Positions 1 through 5,152 are shown, counted from the first letter of the stretch. The stretch is 5,560 nucleotides of DNA from Deltaproteobacteria bacterium (GCA_031269135.1 JAISZP010000217.1:1-5560); one strand, 5' to 3'. The notes: generated from the sequence alone by a model not told the origin. Made by a program: numbers and translations.

Positions 1-57
1 CCATATCCAATAGCCGAACGCGCGGCGAGTTCGGCCTCCGAGTGGTCGTCGCGCGCT

Positions 58-86
58 TTGCATCCGAAGCGAATATACGTTATAAT
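58..86 (+). promoter_or_regulatory. sigma70-type promoter of the fic gene
   Basis: A -35 hexamer TTGCAT (58-63) is separated by exactly 17 nt from a consensus -10 hexamer TATAAT (81-86). Transcription would start near 93, giving a leader of about 27 nt. GAGGTG at 111-116 then serves as the ribosome binding site just before the ATG at 120. The match is seen in the sequence; promoter activity is inferred. Confidence 0.75.
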
Positions 87-92
87 CGCTTC
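66..92. promoter_or_regulatory. palindromic operator candidate overlapping the fic -10 box
   Basis: A 27-bp inverted repeat has arms GAAGCGAATATA (66-77) and TATAATCGCTTC (81-92) around a CGT centre. Eleven of 13 position pairs match; the mismatches are an A/A pair (73/85) and the pair flanking the centre. The right arm contains the whole -10 box, so a bound dimer would block RNA polymerase. A second, partly overlapping inverted repeat, TAATCGC (83-89) and GCGATTA (103-109), spans the start site. The regulator is unknown; the winged-helix tail of the Fic protein is one candidate. Confidence 0.6.
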
Positions 93-119
93 AATATTTG
101 ATGCGATTACGAGGTGTAA

Positions 120-1232
120 ATGCTTCAGTATTTTTGGCAATCGGAACAATGGCCTCATTACCGCTGGCGGGCTGACGACATATTGGGACCGCTGGCGGAA
201 CTGCGCAAAGCCCAGGGCCGTGTTTTGGGTCTGGTGGCCGACTTGGGCTTCGACGAAAGCTTGCGGGCCACGGCCCTGGCTTTGGAGGAAGACGCCATCC
301 AGACGGCGGCCATCGAGGGCGAAAAGCTGGATCGGGAAAAAGTGAGGTCTTCCATAGCCCTGCGCCTAGGCTTGCCGCAGGCGTCTCTGCCGCCGGTCGA
401 CCGGGCTGTGGACGGCCTGGTCGAAGTGCTTTTGGACGCCACACGCCGATACGACCAAGCCCTGGATGAAAATCGCCTTTGCGGCTGGCACGCCGCTTTC
501 TTTCCCGCTGGCCGCTCCGGCTTTCAGAGCATCACTGTGGGCGCTTGGCGTATAGCCGACATGCAGGTCGTTTCCGGCCCCTTCGGTAAGCAAAAAGTCC
601 ATTTCGAGGCCCCGCCCCCTACCCGCCTGCCTGGCGAGATGGCCGCGTATTTCACCTGGTGGAGGGAAAGCCGGGGCAAGATGGACGGCTTGATCAGGGC
701 CGCATTGGCCCAGCTTTATTTCGTCTCCATCCACCCCTTCGACGACGGCAATGGCCGTCTGGCCCGAGCCTTGTCCGATTTGGCGTTGGCTCAGGATGAA
801 GGCACGGGACAGCGTTTTTACAGCCTGTCGGCCCAGATCATGAAAGAGCGCCAGGAGTATTACAGCGTTTTGGAGCGGACGCAAAAAAACGACGGCGAGT
901 GCACTCAATGGCTTTTGTGGTTTTTCGGCTGTATGGCGCGGGCCATAGAAGGTACGGAGCAAATCTTGGCTCAGGTGCTGCTGAAGGCTAGATTCTGGCG
1001 GAAACATTCCGGGACTCCGCTCAGCGAACGCCAGAAAAAAGTCTTGAACCGATTGCTCGACGCAGGCCCCGGCGGCTTTGAGGGAGGGCTAACCACCCGT
1101 AAATACATGAGTCTGGCCAAAGCCTCCCGCGCCACCGCCTGGCGGGAAATCGACGACTTGTTGAAGCAAGGACTGCTCACGGCCAGGCCAGGCGGCGGAC
1201 GCAGCACGGCTTATGATCTCGGCGGCTTATGA
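120..1232 (+). CDS. Fic family protein with N-terminal DUF4172 domain and C-terminal winged helix
   Basis: Predicted AMP-transferase (370 aa, cytoplasmic, no signal peptide). Fic enzymes usually transfer AMP from ATP to a hydroxyl of a target protein; the target here is unknown. A DUF4172-type domain covers about residues 6-85 and carries an inhibitory-helix motif of the form (S/T)xxxE(G/N): T62, E66, G67. This makes it a class II Fic protein, inhibited by its own N-terminus, so no partner antitoxin gene is expected and none is seen. The substrate flap lies at about 141-165. The catalytic motif HPFDDGNGRLAR (205-216) is intact, with H205 and the phosphate-binding G/N/R residues. Residues about 325-368 look like a winged helix (SRATAWREIDDLL, then GGGRSTAYDL), common at the C-terminus of this subfamily. 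The start is fixed by GAGGTG at 111-116, and the DUF4172 match begins at once. It has its own promoter. Leucine codons are almost all CTG or TTG, unlike the hem genes, hinting at separate acquisition. The last residues are altered by a 16-bp repeat. Confidence 0.93.
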   Translation: MLQYFWQSEQWPHYRWRADDILGPLAELRKAQGRVLGLVADLGFDESLRATALALEEDAIQTAAIEGEKLDREKVRSSIALRLGLPQASLPPVDRAVDGLVEVLLDATRRYDQALDENRLCGWHAAFFPAGRSGFQSITVGAWRIADMQVVSGPFGKQKVHFEAPPPTRLPGEMAAYFTWWRESRGKMDGLIRAALAQLYFVSIHPFDDGNGRLARALSDLALAQDEGTGQRFYSLSAQIMKERQEYYSVLERTQKNDGECTQWLLWFFGCMARAIEGTEQILAQVLLKARFWRKHSGTPLSERQKKVLNRLLDAGPGGFEGGLTTRKYMSLAKASRATAWREIDDLLKQGLLTARPGGGRSTAYDLGGL

Positions 1233-1247
1233 TCTCGACGGCTTATG
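1207..1247. repeat. 16-bp tandem repeat across the fic stop codon
   Basis: Unit 1 CGGCTTATGATCTCGG (1207-1222) is followed directly by unit 2 CGGCTTATGATCTCGA (1223-1238) and a partial third copy CGGCTTATG (1239-1247). Because 16 is not a multiple of three, the second copy is read in a shifted frame and its TTATGA supplies the fic stop (TGA 1230-1232). The C-terminal GGL of Fic is thus a product of the duplication. Confidence 0.85.
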
Positions 1248-1349
1248 TATTGATCGGGGCGATGGATGAAAGCCGGACCGTGTGCTGCCGTAATCTTTGT
1301 CATGGCTGGCGAAGTCTGATATATTTCCCATGAAAGAGACGACCATGGC

Positions 1350-1377
1350 CGTCGACTCGGGAGCGGCGACGCTTTTT
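1350..1377 (+). terminator. weak terminator candidate after fic
   Basis: A 5-bp stem CGTCG (1350-1354) and CGACG (1367-1371) with a 12-nt loop is followed by CTTTTT (1372-1377). The stem is short and the hairpin lies about 118 nt after the fic stop, so it may not be functional. No better terminator was seen for fic. Confidence 0.25.
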
Positions 1378-1574
1378 GCCGACAAATCACCCTGAGCGGG
1401 GAAGATGTCGGCCTCCAGCCGCCGCCGGACGGGCCGACTTGCAGGCGAAGGCCATGCTCATCTTTTGAATCGCATCGTTTTTCTTTGGGTTTGGCCTGTT
1501 TTACGGCCACTGCGGTCGGAGCCGCAAGCGCCTGCAACGGATGATTTTAGGTCGGCATGTCCGGCGGCGAGGGA

Positions 1575-1640
1575 GTCGTCCGGATCGTCGTCCTGTGCGG
1601 CGTCAGGCTGGTGGGGGTTTCGACCGGACGACGCAGGACG
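1575..1640. repeat. interlaced inverted repeats next to the tRNA terminator
   Basis: GTCGTCCGG (1575-1583) is the exact reverse complement of CCGGACGAC (1624-1632), and CGTCCTG (1589-1595) of CAGGACG (1634-1640). GTCGTCC also occurs twice directly (1575-1581, 1587-1593). The two pairs are crossed rather than nested, so they cannot both form in one simple hairpin. No function is evident. Confidence 0.5.
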
Positions 1641-1693
1641 AAAGAAAAACCCGAAATCTTTTGTTTTCAAGGGAAAACGGACGATTTCGGGTT
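1641..1693 (-). terminator. rho-independent terminator of tRNA-Ser
   Basis: Read on the minus strand, an 11-bp perfect stem AACCCGAAATC / GATTTCGGGTT (1683-1693 with 1648-1658) is followed by TTTCTTT (complement of 1641-1647). Inside the loop a second 6-bp stem (1663-1668 with 1673-1678) closes on a 4-nt loop, giving a nested hairpin. The stem begins 16 nt after the tRNA 3' end, as expected for a monocistronic tRNA unit. Confidence 0.85.
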
Positions 1694-1709
1694 GATCCGA
1701 GCTAAAGTC

Positions 1710-1797
1710 TGGCGGAGAGAGTGGGATTCGAACCCACGGAACCTTTCAGTTCAACGGTTTTCAAGACCGTCGCCTTAAACCGCTCGGCCATCTCTCC
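1710..1797 (-). tRNA. tRNA-Ser (anticodon TGA)
   Basis: The minus strand gives an 88-nt class II tRNA with CCA encoded (1710-1712) and discriminator G (1713). The acceptor stem GGAGAGA (1797-1791) pairs perfectly with TCTCTCC (1720-1714). The anticodon stem ACGGT/ACCGT holds the loop CTTGAAA, so the anticodon is TGA and reads UCA and related serine codons. A long variable arm with GAAC/GTTC stem and the T-arm GTGGG-TTCGAAT-CCCAC are typical of serine tRNAs. Upstream on the minus strand the promoter is unclear: only a weak TTGTCC, 16 nt, CATATT arrangement close to the gene was found. Confidence 0.97.
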
Positions 1798-2201
1798 GCG
1801 AAAATATGTAAAAACGCCGCTGCGGGACAATCAGCCATATCGTCAAGGCTAAGCGGCCTTGGAACAGTTTAGGTCGAAAATCGACGCGTTCAGGCATCCA
1901 AAGGGCGTCAAGCGACGATTGCCCAAAACCCGGCTTGGATAAGAATAGTACTCCACCTCCTCATTTTGATCAAGCAAAAATCGGAAAAATTGATTTTAGC
2001 CGAAAAAACCCGCCTGAAAGCCGGACGCAAAATTTCATCATATGACGGCTTTATCATAGGACATGGAACGGATCGACGGCGACAGTCCTAGGCATAGCAG
2101 GTTTCCCGCAATCGGCGCCGCAATGATTTTTCAGCCAAGTCTTTCATCATCAAAGATCTCATATCATCAAGATGTCGATAGTTTTTCGGCGAAACCTCAA
2201 T
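1798..2201. other. non-coding interval between tRNA-Ser and the tetrapyrrole operon
   Basis: About 400 bp lie between the divergently transcribed tRNA and hem operon, so they must hold both promoters. No convincing gene is present. Small hairpins occur (GTCGA-AAA-TCGAC at 1873-1885; AAGGC/GCCTT at 1845-1860), none with a T-run. An imperfect direct repeat, ATCATCAAAGAT near 2146 and ATCATCAAGAT near 2163, lies just before the promoter. The DNA becomes more AT-rich towards the operon. Confidence 0.6.
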
Positions 2202-2230
2202 TTGATCTTGAGCAAGAAATTTGGTAATAT
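2202..2230 (+). promoter_or_regulatory. promoter candidate of the tetrapyrrole operon
   Basis: TTGATC (2202-2207), a 17-nt spacer and TAATAT (2225-2230) match a sigma70-type promoter well. The predicted start, near 2237, falls at the end of the Shine-Dalgarno sequence GGGAG (2233-2237). A transcript from here would lack most of that site, so either the mRNA is almost leaderless or a more distant promoter also drives the operon. Confidence 0.5.
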
Positions 2231-2243
2231 TTGGGAGTTAAAA

Positions 2244-2903
2244 ATGGGGTTTTTATCGGTCAATATTCAAATTTCCGGAAGGGAAGCGCTTTTGATAGGG
2301 GCCGGTTCAGTCGGCCTTCGTAAAATGGAGGCGCTCTTAAAAGCCGGAGCGAGTCTTAGAGTAGTCGAACCAAATCCTTGCGATTCAGTCGTGGATCTTT
2401 GCGATAAAGGCCGCATCAGGCTGGAAAGGGCCTTTGACGAGGCTTTTTTCGACCCTTGCCCTATCGTCTTCATAGCCGTCGACGACGAAATTCAAAGCGC
2501 CGCGATAGCCGCCTCGGCCAGAAGCAGAGGGCTTTTCGTCAATAGCGCCGACAGACCGTTGGAGTCTGATTTTTTTCTGCCCGCTGTGGTCGATCAAGAG
2601 CCTTTTAGGATTGCGGTGTCCACCGACGGCGCCTCTCCAGCCTTAGCCGCCGAAGTGGCCGCAGAGTTGAGGGAGCGTTATCGAGGCTATGGAGTTCTCG
2701 TCGAGCTTTTAGGACGTCTAAGACAGCTCGTGCTTAAAAGCGACCTCGATCCAGCCGAGAGACGTAAGGTTTTTATCGCTCTGGCCAAGCAAAGAGAGCA
2801 ACTTGTTTCTCTTCTTGAAAATCGTTCATATCAAAAAGCCAGAGAGTTGATTGTCGGGCGCCTTGGGAAAGTGAAGTTGCCTCTTGATTTTCCGTTGCCT
2901 TAA
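2244..2903 (+). CDS. precorrin-2 dehydrogenase / siroheme synthase N-terminal domain protein (Met8/SirC type)
   Basis: Oxidises precorrin-2 to sirohydrochlorin with NAD; some family members also insert iron to give siroheme, and sequence alone does not settle whether this one does. The protein has 219 aa and is cytosolic. An N-terminal Rossmann fold carries the dinucleotide motif GAGSVGLRK (19-27). The segment NSADRPLESDFFLPA (100-114) aligns with the NVVD region of CysG, so D103 is the probable catalytic acid. It is followed by the family signature AVSTDGASPALA (124-135), then a helical C-terminal domain. The methyltransferase half of bifunctional CysG is absent. ATG 2244 is preferred because GGGAG (2233-2237) sits 6 nt upstream and homology starts immediately. 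An in-frame ATG at 2172 would add 24 residues unlike the family and would place the promoter inside the gene. hemA follows after 11 nt, indicating an operon. Confidence 0.9.
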   Translation: MGFLSVNIQISGREALLIGAGSVGLRKMEALLKAGASLRVVEPNPCDSVVDLCDKGRIRLERAFDEAFFDPCPIVFIAVDDEIQSAAIAASARSRGLFVNSADRPLESDFFLPAVVDQEPFRIAVSTDGASPALAAEVAAELRERYRGYGVLVELLGRLRQLVLKSDLDPAERRKVFIALAKQREQLVSLLENRSYQKARELIVGRLGKVKLPLDFPLP

Positions 2904-2914
2904 AGCGAGACGAA

Positions 2915-4159
2915 ATGGATATTTTGGTTTTAGGGGTCGCCCATTGGAACGCGCCGGTGGCGATACGGGAAAAGTTGGCTAAAGGAAAGCTTGAGGATAG
3001 AGCCCTTTTCGAGATGTGCGCCGGCGGCCTTATTTCAGAAGGCTTGGTTCTTTCGACCTGCAACCGTTTGGAGATCATCGTCGCGGCTAAAGACGTAGGC
3101 GCGGCTCGGAGCGAACTGCTCGCGCTCATGGCCCAATCAGCCTCTCTCACGGTGGAGCAGCTGGAAAAATACAGCCACTCTCATCTAAATCTGGCGGCGG
3201 TCGATTACATCTTTCGGGTAGCCTCCGGCCTCGACTCCCAGGTCCTCGGCGAACCTCAGATATTGGGCCAGGTCAAAGACGCATACCGTTCAGCCATCCA
3301 GTTCCGAACGGTAGGCCCGATGATTTCGAAGATCTTCCATAAGAGTTTTCAGACGGCCAAAAGGATTAGAACTGAAACGGAAATGGCCTCAGGCGCCGTT
3401 TCCATCGCTTATGCCGCCGTCCAGACGCTTCAAGCGCTTTTAGGCTCTCTTAGAGGGCAAAAGGCTTTGATAATCGGCGCCGGCGAGATGGCGACGCTCT
3501 TGGCCGATCATTTGAAGGCCAAAGGAGCGTCGCTCACCGTAATCAGCAGATCTCTCCAGTCCGCCGAGGAACTGGCCGCCAAAAGCGGCGCCCAAGTCGC
3601 TCTTTTAAGCGAACTCTCCGAGCAGTTGGCTCTCTCGGACATAGCCGCCACCGCCTTTGGGGCGACCGAACCGGTGTTGACGGAAAAGATCGTCGCCGAG
3701 GCGATTGACCGTAAACTTTGCATTGTGGATCTCGGCCTTCCAAGAAACGTCGAAGAGGCGGTGGGAAATCTTCCGGGAGTGACGCTGAAGAACATCGACG
3801 ACTTTAAGGCGGTCGTCAGGCAAAACCAGTCGCTGCGCTTGGAGCAAGCCGACAGAGCCAAAACGATAATCGAAGAAGAGGTCTTTAAGTTCAGCCAATG
3901 GCTCTCAAGCCTCTCCGCCAGTCCCACCATCAAAGATCTGATCAAGCTTGCCGAAGAAGCCAGATTGCTTGAGCTTGAGAGGACCAAGTCCCGCAACGAT
4001 TTCAGCCCAGGCCAAGTCGAAGCTCTGGAGGCCATGGGCAGAGCCTTGGTCAGGCGGATTCTTCACAGTCCGCTGACCTTCGCCAAAGGTTGCCATCGCC
4101 ATGGTCGAGGCGATCATAGTTTAGACGTCTTTAGGCGAATTTTCGGTCTTGACGGTTAA
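2915..4159 (+). CDS. hemA: glutamyl-tRNA reductase
   Basis: Reduces the glutamate of Glu-tRNA(Glu) with NADPH to glutamate-1-semialdehyde, the committed step of C5-route tetrapyrrole synthesis. At 414 aa it has family length. The N-terminal catalytic domain shows G7-H10-A13PV-R18E, the STCNR motif with nucleophile C49, and GLDSQVLGEPQILGQVK (105-121). The NADPH domain shows GAGEMA (188-193). The C-terminal dimerisation helices end in RRILHSPLTFAKG and a normal RIFGLDG tail, so the gene is complete. Oddities: the position matching E. coli His99 (AVSHL) is Tyr98 here (AVDYI, codon TAC 3206-3208). In the NADPH domain the usual ISSTG stretch reads ATAFG and ANRT reads ISRS. The fold is otherwise well conserved and the frame is intact. 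The ribosome binding site is weak (AGCGAG before ATG 2915), so translation may depend on coupling to the upstream gene, whose stop is 11 nt away. Heme feedback on HemA is known in other bacteria; nothing here shows it. Confidence 0.96.
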   Translation: MDILVLGVAHWNAPVAIREKLAKGKLEDRALFEMCAGGLISEGLVLSTCNRLEIIVAAKDVGAARSELLALMAQSASLTVEQLEKYSHSHLNLAAVDYIFRVASGLDSQVLGEPQILGQVKDAYRSAIQFRTVGPMISKIFHKSFQTAKRIRTETEMASGAVSIAYAAVQTLQALLGSLRGQKALIIGAGEMATLLADHLKAKGASLTVISRSLQSAEELAAKSGAQVALLSELSEQLALSDIAATAFGATEPVLTEKIVAEAIDRKLCIVDLGLPRNVEEAVGNLPGVTLKNIDDFKAVVRQNQSLRLEQADRAKTIIEEEVFKFSQWLSSLSASPTIKDLIKLAEEARLLELERTKSRNDFSPGQVEALEAMGRALVRRILHSPLTFAKGCHRHGRGDHSLDVFRRIFGLDG

Positions 4160-4233
4160 AGAATCTTAAATTTTGATTCGTCCGCCGCTCTTTAAGGTAA
4201 ATACTTTTAGCTGTTCGCTTTTTTTATTCGTCT

Positions 4234-4262
4234 TTTACTTTTCTGTGACTATATGGTTTAAT
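4234..4262 (+). promoter_or_regulatory. possible promoter of the HPt gene
   Basis: TTTACT (4234-4239), 17 nt, TTTAAT (4257-4262) is a moderate sigma70-like match in the AT-rich 160-bp gap after hemA. Transcription would start near 4269, about 54 nt before the ATG. No clear terminator separates hemA from this gene, so read-through from the hem operon is also possible. Confidence 0.3.
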
Positions 4263-4322
4263 TGTTTGTTTTAGGCGGTCGTCAGCTTAAAAATGATGTA
4301 AGTTTCCCTCGGAGGTCGCGAA

Positions 4323-4670
4323 ATGCCCGTTGAAGTAGATAAAGAAAGTATTTACGAAAATTTCATGGATGACGAAGAATTAATTTTCGAGAGCATCGAC
4401 ATGTTTATGGAAAGCTCCAACACCAGGTGCAAAGCTCTCCAAGAAGCCGTACAGCAAAAAGACGCGGAAAGGGTGATGGCGGAAGCTCATGCCCTTAAAG
4501 GCGTGGTGGGTCTTTTTTCTCCCGGCGACGTATTTGAAGCGGCTAAAAAAGTTGAACTCATGGGGCGCAATAATGCTCTCGCCGGAATCGACGAGGCTTT
4601 TTCCGACTTTAAGAGTAAGCTCGATGAATTGATAGTTATCTTAAAACAATGGCGAGACGGAGAGGATTGA
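4323..4670 (+). CDS. stand-alone histidine phosphotransfer (HPt) domain protein
   Basis: A 115-aa single-domain protein, probably a cytoplasmic phosphorelay intermediate carrying phosphoryl groups between receiver domains or a hybrid kinase and a regulator. The HPt signature AHALKGVVGLF spans 55-65: H56 is the phosphorylatable histidine and K59-G60 complete the HxxKG motif. The preceding helix (MDDEELIFESIDMFMESS, 15-32) and the following helices up to residue 111 fit the four-helix bundle, so the domain fills the whole protein. The start is firm: GGAGGT (4311-4316) lies 6 nt before ATG 4323. No kinase or receiver gene is visible in the window, so its partners cannot be named. hemA ends 163 nt upstream; a terminator candidate follows the gene at 4785-4829. 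Confidence 0.88.
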   Translation: MPVEVDKESIYENFMDDEELIFESIDMFMESSNTRCKALQEAVQQKDAERVMAEAHALKGVVGLFSPGDVFEAAKKVELMGRNNALAGIDEAFSDFKSKLDELIVILKQWRDGED

Positions 4671-4711
4671 CCTGTTTTTTCCCACCTTTAAAAACCGATG
4701 ACGAAACGTCG

Positions 4712-4767
4712 GATTAATTTCGGATCAATTCTAGATTAATTCCAGAACAATTCCAGATTGATTTTTA
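4712..4767. repeat. degenerate 11-bp tandem repeat, about five units
   Basis: Consecutive units are GATTAATTTCG (4712), GATCAATTCTA (4723), GATTAATTCCA (4734), GAACAATTCCA (4745) and a 12-nt GATTGATTTTTA (4756), with fading traces GAATTCC and GATTGAATC up to about 4783. Consensus GATTAATTCCA. A period of 11 bp is close to one helical turn, so equivalent bases lie on one face of the DNA. It starts 41 nt after the hpt stop. Confidence 0.85.
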
Positions 4768-4784
4768 GAATTCCGATTGAATCT

Positions 4785-4829
4785 CTCCAAACCGACGGGG
4801 GTTTAGTCGGGCGCCTGGAGTTGTTTTTT
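4785..4829 (+). terminator. rho-independent terminator candidate after hpt
   Basis: A two-part stem is formed by an outer CTCCA (4785-4789) with TGGAG (4816-4820) and an inner CCGAC (4792-4796) with GTCGG (4806-4810), separated by a 2/5-nt internal loop. TTGTTTTTT (4821-4829) follows at once. It lies 115 nt after the hpt stop. The internal loop weakens the stem, so confidence is moderate. Confidence 0.5.
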
Positions 4830-4849
4830 GGGTGACGTCATGGTTTTTT

Positions 4850-4863
4850 GAACGTCGAACGTT
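4850..4863. repeat. 7-bp tandem repeat, two units
   Basis: GAACGTC (4850-4856) is followed directly by GAACGTT (4857-4863). It is short and could be chance alone, but it belongs to a run of small tandem repeats in this region. Confidence 0.4.
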
Positions 4864-4866
4864 TTC

Positions 4867-4914
4867 TTAGGCTTGACTATTTTTAGGCTTGATTAGCCTT
4901 AGGCTTGATTAGCC
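4867..4914. repeat. 16-bp tandem repeat, three units
   Basis: TTAGGCTTGACTATTT (4867-4882), TTAGGCTTGATTAGCC (4883-4898) and TTAGGCTTGATTAGCC (4899-4914) stand head to tail. The last two are identical. Each complete unit contains the small palindrome GGCT-TGATT-AGCC, so the array could form successive mini-hairpins or bind a dimeric protein on alternate helix faces. Confidence 0.9.
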
Positions 4915-4923
4915 GCAAACTAC

Positions 4924-5017
4924 AGCGACTTTTAGATGGCTCCGGCATATTTCCGGCATATTTATTGATTGTTCTATTTATAATTTGCACGCCGCGTACA
5001 GCAATAGCGACTTTTAG
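4924..5017. repeat. dispersed 12-bp direct repeat
   Basis: AGCGACTTTTAG occurs at 4924-4935 and again at 5006-5017, 82 bp apart. Both copies follow an ACAG or AATAG context. No known element is recognised between them. Confidence 0.6.
4941..4962. repeat. perfect 11-bp tandem duplication
   Basis: TCCGGCATATT (4941-4951) is repeated exactly at 4952-4962. The sequence is unrelated to the 11-bp array at 4712-4767 but has the same unit length. Confidence 0.85.
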
Positions 5018-5152
5018 TTTTTTTACAGTTTGTTTGATGCGTCTAATTATTTTTAATTTAGACCAACATGACTCTCTTGCCTTTTTGAGACGTCCTAGCT
5101 TTTAAGGCGCATTGCTTTTTGGTTGGAACAGGAATTAGAGCTAGCTGAGATA

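Larger units (their letters stand above)
1233..1640. other. gene-free interval between fic and the tRNA-Ser terminator
   Basis: About 400 bp with G+C-rich composition similar to fic. Open frames exist on both strands, but none has a convincing ribosome binding site or a recognisable protein motif, and their composition looks like chance translation of GC-rich DNA. It holds a weak terminator candidate (1350-1377) and a paired inverted-repeat cluster (1575-1640). It could be decayed coding DNA, but nothing identifiable remains. Confidence 0.6.

Noticed and set aside
13..35. Perfect 7-bp inverted repeat GCCGAAC / GTTCGGC with 9-nt loop at the window start
   Set aside because: No T-run follows, so it is not an intrinsic terminator, and the upstream gene is outside the window; too little context for a call.
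1..345. Open plus-strand frame running from the window edge into fic
   Set aside because: It overlaps the fic promoter and the DUF4172 coding region in another frame and shows no protein family features; it looks like a shadow in GC-rich DNA.
1211..1695. Several ORFs of 70-108 codons on both strands between fic and tRNA-Ser
   Set aside because: They overlap one another, lack ribosome binding sites, run through the tRNA terminator or the 16-bp repeat, and show no recognisable motif.
1710..1797. tRNA-Ser as an integration (att) site
   Set aside because: No second copy of the tRNA 3' end and no integrase gene appear in the window.
2172..2243. 24-residue N-terminal extension of the precorrin-2 dehydrogenase from ATG 2172
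   Set aside because: The internal ATG at 2244 has a well-spaced GGGAG and matches the family start; the extension would overlap the promoter candidate.
4156..4195. TTAAAGA / TCTTTAA inverted repeat at the end of hemA as a terminator
   Set aside because: The 26-nt loop is long, the stem is AT-rich, and no T-run follows.
4695..4712. CCGATG / CGTCGG hairpin after hpt as its terminator
   Set aside because: Six base pairs with a wobble and no T-run behind it; the hairpin at 4785-4829 is a better candidate.
4833..4840. TGACGTCA palindrome
   Set aside because: An 8-bp palindrome identical to a eukaryotic CRE site has no known meaning here and is expected by chance.
5041..5063. GTCTAA / TTAGAC hairpin
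   Set aside because: Short AT-rich stem with no T-run on either side and no neighbouring gene it could serve.
4905..5105. 66-codon hydrophobic open frame in the hpt-lysS spacer
   Set aside because: No ribosome binding site, built partly from tandem and dispersed repeats, no family resemblance; hydrophobicity follows from T-rich DNA.
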